A DNA stretch of 14,630 nucleotides from Planctomycetota bacterium (GTDB lineage: Bacteria; Planctomycetota; PUPC01; JACPCR01), in assembly GCA_030740295.1 (NCBI GenBank), contig JASLXP010000112.1, forward strand, positions 1 to 14,630, read 5' to 3'. Below are positions 8,630 through 13,613 of this stretch, in pieces. Below the pieces are notes generated by a model. The model was not told the DNA's origin. It made no database searches and saw only the letters and a list, made by a program, of their open reading frames with translations. The translations under genes and the position numbers were made by a program. Positions within the stretch are counted from its first letter, which is position 1. Each line of letters begins with the position of its first letter.

Positions 8630-9340
8630 ATGGCTGAGCGCAAAAGAACATCCACGTTCGCTCTCGTTGGGGTTCTTGCTGCAGCAACGGGGCTTGTGTT
8701 GCTGCTTCTGTGGTCGTACCACACGGACGGAGTGGCGTTTCAGTTTTTGCGGGACGATCTCGATTCGGTAGAGAAGATGGCGCGGCTTAAGCATTATTTC
8801 GCGCAGTGGGGCGGGTTCGCTCCGATCGTCTACATCGCCGTGGTGATGGTGGAGGTCATTGTTGTTCCGATACCGGGCGCAATACTTTACGCGCCTGGTG
8901 GCGTCATCTTTGGCGGGCTTGTCGGGGGGCTGCTGGCCCTTGTTGGGAACGTTCTCGGTGCAGGCGTCTCCTACCTTCTGATGAAGTGGCTTGGAGGCGT
9001 CTTTCTGCAGCGGTTGAAGGAAAACGAAACGCTCCAGGAGTATCAGAGCGCTCTGCAGGCGAAAGGGCTGTGGATAGTCTTTCTCCTTCGCGTCAACCCT
9101 CTGACTTCGTCGGACCTCGTTTCATACGCGGCAGGTCTCACCTCGATTCGCCTCTGGCAGGTAATGGTTGGCACCTGCCTTGGCATGGCCCCGCTCTGTA
9201 TCGCGCAGGCGTACTTCGCCGAGAGTGTCGTTACTGTATTTCCCTGGCTCATCTACCCGCTGGCCTGCCTGTGCCTCGTCTACGCGGCCGGCGTCCTCTG
9301 GCTCATTCATCGTCAGTCCGGTCGGCCTTCCCCGCCTTGA
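8630..9340 (+). CDS. TVP38/TMEM64 (DedA-like, VTT domain) membrane protein
   Basis: A 236-residue integral membrane protein. Hydrophobic segments lie at about 10-30, 62-80, 83-118 (Gly-rich, with a PIPGAILYAPGGVIFGG re-entrant-like motif), 147-165, 175-195 and 205-227. The segment FLLRVNPLTSSDLVSYAAGLTSI (151-173) carries the R-x-N/x-P and Y-AGLT pattern of the SNARE-associated/VTT family. Members act in the cytoplasmic membrane; some relatives are linked to lipid flipping or proton-coupled transport, but no substrate can be read here. The ATG is preceded by a weak AAGAG at 9 bases. It starts 24 bases after the sulfatase-like gene and is probably co-transcribed. It ends shortly before the palindromic element, which may protect or end its transcript. 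Confidence 0.88.
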   Translation: MAERKRTSTFALVGVLAAATGLVLLLLWSYHTDGVAFQFLRDDLDSVEKMARLKHYFAQWGGFAPIVYIAVVMVEVIVVPIPGAILYAPGGVIFGGLVGGLLALVGNVLGAGVSYLLMKWLGGVFLQRLKENETLQEYQSALQAKGLWIVFLLRVNPLTSSDLVSYAAGLTSIRLWQVMVGTCLGMAPLCIAQAYFAESVVTVFPWLIYPLACLCLVYAAGVLWLIHRQSGRPSPP

Positions 9341-9360
9341 AGTCGTCGTATTCAGCTATG

Positions 9361-9490
9361 TTGACAGTGTTAACTCAGTCCCAGGGAGGCCACGGGCTTG
9401 CCCCGTGGTGGTTCACGTTTCACTGCGACAGATTGTGAAACTCCACGGGGCAAGCGACAAGCCCGTGGCCTCTTGAAGTTAACATTGTCA
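9361..9490. repeat. 130-bp nested inverted-repeat element (REPIN- or MITE-like)
   Basis: The outer arms TGACAGTGTTAACT (9362-9375) and AGTTAACATTGTCA (9477-9490) pair with one mismatch. Inside them, a block beginning GAGGCCACGGGCTTG (9386-9408) pairs with 9443-9472. The right arm carries 7 extra bases that look like a near-duplication of GCTTG. The left inner block CCACGGGCTTGCCCCGTGG (9390-9408) also folds on itself with a 7-bp stem, and the right block (9443-9468) likewise has CCACGGG/CCCGTGG ends. At the centre GTTTCAC (9417-9423) pairs with GTGAAAC (9435-9441). It lies between convergent genes and contains no coding frame that I trust. I see no clear target-site duplication. Two inverted hairpin units resemble a REPIN; a short MITE is the alternative. 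Confidence 0.75.
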
Positions 9491-9506
9491 CGTTTCTGAT
9501 ACGGAC

Positions 9507-9543
9507 AAAAAAAGGTGGCACAGGCGTTGTCGCCTGTGCCACC
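9507..9543 (-). terminator. Intrinsic terminator of the minus-strand operon: perfect 13-bp stem plus T7
   Basis: GGTGGCACAGGCG (9514-9526) and CGCCTGTGCCACC (9531-9543) form a perfect 13-bp stem with a TTGT loop. On the minus strand the hairpin is followed directly by seven T (A7 at 9507-9513). It lies 25 bases past the stop of the condensing enzyme gene, as expected for the end of that operon. On the plus strand no T-run follows, so it is directional. Hairpins of this type also recur as repeats in some planctomycete genomes as I recall, so it may be a dispersed element used as a terminator. Confidence 0.88.
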
Positions 9544-9568
9544 TCTAATCTCTTTGCCCGGTCTGTGC

Positions 9569-10939
9569 CTACTTGCCGTTACAGAACTGGGGCAGGTGTT
9601 CTTTCACGAGCGCTTCCATCTCGTCTTCGGAGATCGCGGTGTTCCGGCCAGTCTCGTATTCGTCCATCACCCAGCGGGCGATCTTGACGAGTTTCAACTT
9701 ACCTAGGCGGTCTTTGCCCTCGAGGCCGAGGTAGTTGTTGACCCAGTGCACAACGCCGTCGACGCCGGATTTGTCCGTAATGGCCACCGAGTGGGGGCGT
9801 CCCAGGACTTTGTCCGTATCGAAGATGTTGTAGATCCGTTCGTCTTTATTGAGCCCGTCAGCATGAATACCGGCACGGGTGACGTTGAAGTCACGGCCGA
9901 CAAACGGGTAGTTGATAGGGATGTCGGATCCAATCTCGTTCCTCATGTAGTTGGCGATCTCCGAGATCACCCGGAGATCCATTCCGTCGGCGGTGCCCCT
10001 GAGGGCGGCATACTCGATGACAGCGCCTTCGAGTGGCGGATTACCGGTACGTTCGCCGTAACCAAGCAGTGTGCAGTTGACGAAGTCACATCCGTAGAGC
10101 CAGCAGGATGAGCCGTTGATATGCACTTTATGGAAGTCGTTATGGCCGTGCCATTCGAGACGGTCGGACGGGCAGCCACACTCTTTGCTCAGCGTGTGAA
10201 CCAGTTTCGGTATGCTCCGCGGCAGCGCAGCACCCGGGTAGCTGATGCCAAACCCCATGGTATCGCAGAGGCGAATCTTGGGTTTCAGATGGTCCGGAGC
10301 CTGCTCGCCCAGCTCCATCAGACGCTGGACGTAAGGTACGACGAATCCGGGGATGTCTGCACGTGTGAGGTCCTCCAGGTGCAGGCGCGGTCGGATTTCG
10401 TTCTCGATGGCCTGGCTGGCCATGTGAACGTAGAAATCCATCGCCTTCTTCCGGTCCATCTTCAGTTTGTAGAAGATGTGATAATCGGAAGAGGAGGTCA
10501 GCATGCCGGTCTCCGCCAGTTTCATTTCCTTGACCAGCCGGAAATCGCCTTCGTGGGCACGTATCCAGCCTGTAATCTCCGGAAACTCGTTGCCCTGCTC
10601 GCGACAGCGGTCCACGGCTTGACGATCCTTCTCGGTGTAGAGGAAGAACTCGCTCTGGCGAATGATGCCTTTGGGGCCGCTGAGCTTCGCCAGGAGATTG
10701 TAAAGGTCGACAATCTGGTCGACGGTATAGGGCGGTCGGGCCTGCTGCCCGTCGCGGAAAGTCGTGTCGGTGATGTACCAGTTACGCTTCAAGGCTTCCT
10801 GGGGATCGAACTCGACAACTTCGCCGTTTATCTCCTCATAGATCTTCCCATCGAAAGTGATACGCGGAACTTCGACGTGCGGGAAGAGATCTTCCAGAAG
10901 GTTGGGCTCTTCGACTTCGGTGAGATCTTTCAATTCCAT
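9569..10939 (-). CDS. DRE-TIM condensing enzyme, probable Re-citrate synthase (or homocitrate/2-isopropylmalate synthase-like)
   Basis: A 456-residue member of the HMGL-like/DRE-TIM metallolyase family, which condenses acetyl-CoA with a 2-oxoacid in the cytoplasm. Visible motifs: ITDTTFRDGQQ (56-66, with R62 and D63 as catalytic/metal residues), HLED (187-190), HGHND (264-268, metal ligands H264 and H266), GYGERTGNPPLE (293-304) and GIHADG (357-362). It has no full LeuA-type allosteric domain; about 95 residues follow GIHADG. The set TTFRDGQQARPPYT, GIIRQSEFFLY and WHGHNDFHKV with an N-terminal extension matches, from memory, the Re-citrate synthase group first described in Clostridium kluyveri rather than LeuA or NifV. 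No leuB/leuC/leuD or nif genes are near, which weakens those alternatives. The ATG at 10939 has AGGAGG 7 bases upstream; a TTG start at 10957 is less likely. It is last in the operon, before a strong terminator. The family is certain; the exact substrate is inferred. Confidence 0.85.
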   Translation of the reverse strand: MELKDLTEVEEPNLLEDLFPHVEVPRITFDGKIYEEINGEVVEFDPQEALKRNWYITDTTFRDGQQARPPYTVDQIVDLYNLLAKLSGPKGIIRQSEFFLYTEKDRQAVDRCREQGNEFPEITGWIRAHEGDFRLVKEMKLAETGMLTSSSDYHIFYKLKMDRKKAMDFYVHMASQAIENEIRPRLHLEDLTRADIPGFVVPYVQRLMELGEQAPDHLKPKIRLCDTMGFGISYPGAALPRSIPKLVHTLSKECGCPSDRLEWHGHNDFHKVHINGSSCWLYGCDFVNCTLLGYGERTGNPPLEGAVIEYAALRGTADGMDLRVISEIANYMRNEIGSDIPINYPFVGRDFNVTRAGIHADGLNKDERIYNIFDTDKVLGRPHSVAITDKSGVDGVVHWVNNYLGLEGKDRLGKLKLVKIARWVMDEYETGRNTAISEDEMEALVKEHLPQFCNGK

Positions 10940-10946
10940 GACAAAT

Positions 10947-10952
10947 CCTCCT
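10947..10952 (-). promoter_or_regulatory. Shine-Dalgarno deciding the condensing enzyme start
   Basis: AGGAGG on the minus strand lies 7 bases before the ATG at 10939. The alternative upstream TTG at 10957 would place this site inside the coding region. Confidence 0.8.
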
Positions 10953-10970
10953 ACCAAAGGTTAATAGATG

Positions 10971-11040
10971 TTGGGGTCAAAATTGCCGAGGCAGCAGATC
11001 GCTGCCAGGCAACCAGCTTGTCGTTCTCAGTCCACCCCAA
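10971..11040 (-). promoter_or_regulatory. Nested stem structure in the leader of the condensing enzyme gene
   Basis: Between the acyl carrier protein stop and the synthase start (124 bases) three inverted-repeat pairs are nested: TTGGGGT (10971-10977) with ACCCCAA (11034-11040), TTGCC (10983-10987) with GGCAA (11008-11012), and GGCAGC (10990-10995) with GCTGCC (11001-11006) around a 5-base loop. The ribosome binding site lies outside the structure, 18 bases downstream on the minus strand. There is no long T-run after it, so it is not a strong terminator. It could be an attenuator, an RNA-processing or stability element, or a ligand-binding leader. It matches no riboswitch class I can name. 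Confidence 0.4.
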
Positions 11041-11063
11041 GGCAGTCGCTTGTAACTACGACG

Positions 11064-11321
11064 CTACCCGTGTTGTTCGGCGACGACATTGGCGATGTAT
11101 TCAACGGCGCTACCTACGGTCGAGACAGAGAGGGCTTCCTCTTCATCCATCTCGATGTCGAACTCTTCCTCGAAACCGGCAACCAGTTCGACGGACTGCA
11201 GGGATTCGGCGCCGAGGTCTTTGGCGAAATCATCTCCGTCGTTGATACCAGTAGTCTCGATTTTGAGAAGTGCTGCTGTGACCTTGATGATACGCTCGCG
11301 GATTTCTTCGTTGCTGGGCAT
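11064..11321 (-). CDS. acpP: Acyl carrier protein
   Basis: An 85-residue acidic helical protein of the usual carrier protein length (about 75-85). The segment FAKDLGAESLQSVELVAGFEEEF (32-54) is the helix II region; S40 is the expected 4'-phosphopantetheine attachment site, since LGADSL is the consensus. Here Glu39 replaces the nearly invariant Asp of the DSL motif. The ATG has GGAGGA 6 bases upstream. Carrier proteins hold acyl intermediates as thioesters in fatty acid or specialised synthesis in the cytoplasm. No fab genes surround it; it sits between the glmU-like gene (46 bases upstream) and the condensing enzyme gene, apparently in one operon. It could be the housekeeping AcpP or a dedicated carrier; the Glu and the non-fab context leave this open. 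Confidence 0.88.
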   Translation of the reverse strand: MPSNEEIRERIIKVTAALLKIETTGINDGDDFAKDLGAESLQSVELVAGFEEEFDIEMDEEEALSVSTVGSAVEYIANVVAEQHG

Positions 11322-11367
11322 TTATGCTCCTCCAATTTAGCTGGCAAAAAGTCTCAAAAACAGTGTC

Positions 11368-12639
11368 TCAACCGTGGCGGATTTCTCGCCGGGCTTTCTT
11401 TACAGCCTCCATTCGTTCTTCGCGTGTCAATTCACACGCGTGAGTCAGCAATACTCTGTCCGCCTCTGTCAGTTCAACTTTTCTTCTTCCCATCGCGGTC
11501 TCAGCCGTGCCGAGAAGGTTCTTAAGCCCGAATCCTTTGAAGGCCTTACCGTTCGCGAACAGGCAGAAGGATGGAACGTTCTTCGGCAGGATTTCATTTC
11601 CCCCGAGGATGTTGGTCATCATTCCAACGATGGTCCCGGTATTAAACAGGGTTCCGATGCTCGTTTTGGTGTGGTCACCGATGAAGCTGCCTACCTTCGT
11701 GTCGTTGGTATCTATGGTCTGGCCGTTGAGTTTAACTTCGACGGTGGAGTAATCGTTCTTGAGATCGCTGTTGGTGGTCAGGGCGCCGAGGTTGACCCAT
11801 TCACCAACGTACGCGTGGCCGAGGAAACCGTCGTGGTACTTATTCGAGTAGCCGTGGATGATGGATTCTTCCACTTCGCCTCCCACGCGACAGACGGGGC
11901 CGATGCTGCAACCTTCGCGGATCTTTCCACCGACAATCTGGCTGTCTCTGCCAATGAAGCAGGGACCCTCGATCCTCGTGTGTGGGAAAACGATGACGTC
12001 CTCTTCGATGATGATCGGGCCACCCATGGAATCGAGGACAACCGTGGGATGGATGACTGCTCCAGGCGCGACATAGACTTGGGATTCATCACCGTACACG
12101 CAGGATAGCGGGTGCAATTCGCCGTGGACTCCCGATTTGCCAAGGGACTCGAAGTCAGCAACGAGGGCATCGGCATTGTGGTGAACCAGATTCCAGCAGT
12201 ACGAGATGAGTTCTTCACCCACTTCCTTTTTGGGAAGCGCCTCGCACAGATTGCCAAGGAGTTCGCAGAAGCTTTCCCCCTGGCATCGAGCAACGGTTTC
12301 GCTGCTGGCGCGAATGTAGACAACGGCATCTCCGGATGTACCAATCTCGTCAGGTCCTTCGGCTGAAACCTCGGACTTCAGGCAGAGCCATCGCCCGTTG
12401 GCGATCAGCAGGTCCTCGTTCAGTGCCGAGACATCGTTGACCGACGCTCCTTCGTTCCTTTGCAGAAACGTGTCGGCCAGATGGTTCCGGATGAAGTACG
12501 CCACTTCGAGGTCGGAGAAGTTCCGACGAATCTTGTCGGCCAGAGAATTCGCACCGCACTTCAGATCGAAGATCGGACGAATCAGGGACAGGGGATAGAA
12601 ATTCTCGAAGGTGCTGTCTTCGTAGATGACCAACTTCAT
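11368..12639 (-). CDS. Alternative GlmU-type sugar nucleotidyltransferase/acetyltransferase with left-handed beta-helix
   Basis: A 423-residue two-domain protein. Residues 1-175 form a divergent nucleotidyltransferase-like domain beginning MKLVIYEDSTFENFYPLSL and then RPIFDLKCG, without the LAAGxGTRM loop of classical GlmU. Residues 187-360 are hexapeptide repeats of a left-handed beta-helix (VYVAPGAVIHPT, IIIEEDVIVFPHTRIEGPCFIG, IVGGKIREGCSIGPVCRVGG, FLGHAYVGEWVNLGALTTNSDL, and GSFIGDHTKTSIGTLFNTGT). H275 and the NLGALTTNSDL region resemble the acetyltransferase part of such enzymes. This matches the alternative bacterial GlmU family (UDP-N-acetylglucosamine diphosphorylase/glucosamine-1-phosphate N-acetyltransferase type), which would supply UDP-GlcNAc for cell envelope synthesis in the cytoplasm. 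The ATG has AAGGAG 6 bases upstream. nagB lies 54 bases upstream and acpP 46 bases downstream. A different sugar nucleotide product cannot be excluded. Confidence 0.82.
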   Translation of the reverse strand: MKLVIYEDSTFENFYPLSLIRPIFDLKCGANSLADKIRRNFSDLEVAYFIRNHLADTFLQRNEGASVNDVSALNEDLLIANGRWLCLKSEVSAEGPDEIGTSGDAVVYIRASSETVARCQGESFCELLGNLCEALPKKEVGEELISYCWNLVHHNADALVADFESLGKSGVHGELHPLSCVYGDESQVYVAPGAVIHPTVVLDSMGGPIIIEEDVIVFPHTRIEGPCFIGRDSQIVGGKIREGCSIGPVCRVGGEVEESIIHGYSNKYHDGFLGHAYVGEWVNLGALTTNSDLKNDYSTVEVKLNGQTIDTNDTKVGSFIGDHTKTSIGTLFNTGTIVGMMTNILGGNEILPKNVPSFCLFANGKAFKGFGLKNLLGTAETAMGRRKVELTEADRVLLTHACELTREERMEAVKKARREIRHG

Positions 12640-12693
12640 GATTCGCTCCTTGGATCGTGCTTGTCTCTCGTTGTAATGTGTGGAGTCGGTCGG

Positions 12694-13431
12694 TTACCAC
12701 TCAAGTTTCAGCTTGCCGGCAGCGTCCTGGGTAATGATCCAGGTTATATTCTGGTGCAACTGCAGTGAACTGGCCGGGACCGTGGCCGTGACTGGGCCTT
12801 CGATGGAATTGGCAACTGCGTCAGCTTTGTTTTCGCCGTTCGCCATCAGCAGAACTCTGCGAGAATCCAGAATCGTACCGTTGCCCATGGTGATGGCCTC
12901 GGTCGGCACGTCTTCCTTCTTTTCGAACATCCTGGAATTGTCAGTAATGGTGCTTTCCGTCAACTTGACCTTCCGGGTCCTCGAAGAAAGCGACGAGCCC
13001 GGTTCGTTGAATCCGATGTGCCCATTGCTGCCGATTCCAAGGACCTGGTAGTCGATTCCGCCCGCCATCCGGATGGCTTCCTCGTATTGCGCGCCGGCAG
13101 CTGACAGATCTTCGGCATTGCCTGGCGGGACGAAGGTGTTCTTCTTGTTGATATTAACGTGATCGAACAGTTCCTTGTTCATGAAGTAGCGGTAGCTCTG
13201 ATCATGATCCGGATCGAGCCCGACATACTCGTCGAGGTTGAACGTGATGACCGTCGAAAAGTCCAGGCCCGTCTCCTTGTTGCGACGGATAAACTCCTGA
13301 TAGAGGGGAACGGGAGTTGTGCCCGTGGCCAAGCCCATTACGTAAGGGGTTTTCTTTGCCATATCCTCTTCAATGAGGTCCGCGGCGACCTTGCCCATTT
13401 CCTGCTTGTCTGAAACGATAATGACCTTCAT
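12694..13431 (-). CDS. nagB: Glucosamine-6-phosphate deaminase
   Basis: A 245-residue cytoplasmic enzyme that converts glucosamine 6-phosphate to fructose 6-phosphate and ammonia. Motifs: GLATGTTPVPLY (33-44, phosphate loop), FNLDEYVGL (64-72) with D67 as the enolisation base, DHDQSYRYFM (75-84), and GIGSNGHIGFNEPGSS (132-147) with N136, H138 and E143 at the ring-opening positions. Spacing matches E. coli D72/D141/H143/E148, except that Asn stands for D141, as I recall from the shorter NagB forms such as that of Bacillus. Length is near those shorter forms (about 240) rather than E. coli (266), so the C-terminal allosteric part seems reduced. I chose the ATG at 13431, where the family begins (MKVIIVSD); GAGGG lies 8 bases upstream. 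The frame runs open to 13617, but those 62 residues are non-homologous. It is first in an apparent operon with the glmU-like gene. Confidence 0.95.
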   Translation of the reverse strand: MKVIIVSDKQEMGKVAADLIEEDMAKKTPYVMGLATGTTPVPLYQEFIRRNKETGLDFSTVITFNLDEYVGLDPDHDQSYRYFMNKELFDHVNINKKNTFVPPGNAEDLSAAGAQYEEAIRMAGGIDYQVLGIGSNGHIGFNEPGSSLSSRTRKVKLTESTITDNSRMFEKKEDVPTEAITMGNGTILDSRRVLLMANGENKADAVANSIEGPVTATVPASSLQLHQNITWIITQDAAGKLKLEW

Positions 13432-13504
13432 TTGGGGTGCCCTCGCGTTGAAATTATTGTCTCCGGGTTGCCTCCCTGTCCAGGAGCGCCTGTGCGAGCG
13501 GGGG

Positions 13505-13533
13505 ATTCTAGATAACGAATCCGGAAATGCGAA
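13505..13533 (-). promoter_or_regulatory. Candidate sigma70-type promoter of the nagB operon
   Basis: On the minus strand TTCGCA (13528-13533) and TAGAAT (13505-13510) are separated by 17 bases and lie about 75 bases before the nagB ATG. TAGAAT matches TATAAT at 5 of 6 positions; TTCGCA matches TTGACA at 4 of 6. The 182-base gap between the upstream hydrolase gene and nagB is the only large gap before this gene set, which supports a promoter here. Confidence 0.4.
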
Positions 13534-13552
13534 CGAGACCGTGTAAATGTGG

Positions 13553-13567
13553 TGGATCGTCGATCCA
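13553..13567. promoter_or_regulatory. 15-bp palindrome upstream of the nagB promoter, possible operator
   Basis: TGGATCG-T-CGATCCA is a perfect dyad with a single central base. It lies about 20 bases upstream of the candidate -35, where an activator or repressor could bind. It also lies 46 bases past the hydrolase stop, but it lacks a T-run and is a poor terminator. The regulator is unknown. Confidence 0.3.
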
Positions 13568-13613
13568 ACGGCCCTGCTACTTCGAACTTCTACGATTAAC
13601 TTTGAGGCCGATC

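Noticed and set aside
9341..9360. Target-site duplication flanking the palindromic element
   Set aside because: I compared bases on both sides (before 9361 and after 9490) and found no convincing short direct repeat, so insertion is not proven.
9361..9366. Perfect TTGACA as a -35 box
   Set aside because: No -10-like hexamer lies 16-18 bases downstream and no gene follows on that strand; the hexamer is part of the terminal inverted repeat.
10121..11245. 374-residue open frame on the plus strand across three genes
   Set aside because: It runs antisense through the condensing enzyme, the gap and the carrier protein gene, has no known motif, and ignores three good Shine-Dalgarno/start pairs on the other strand.
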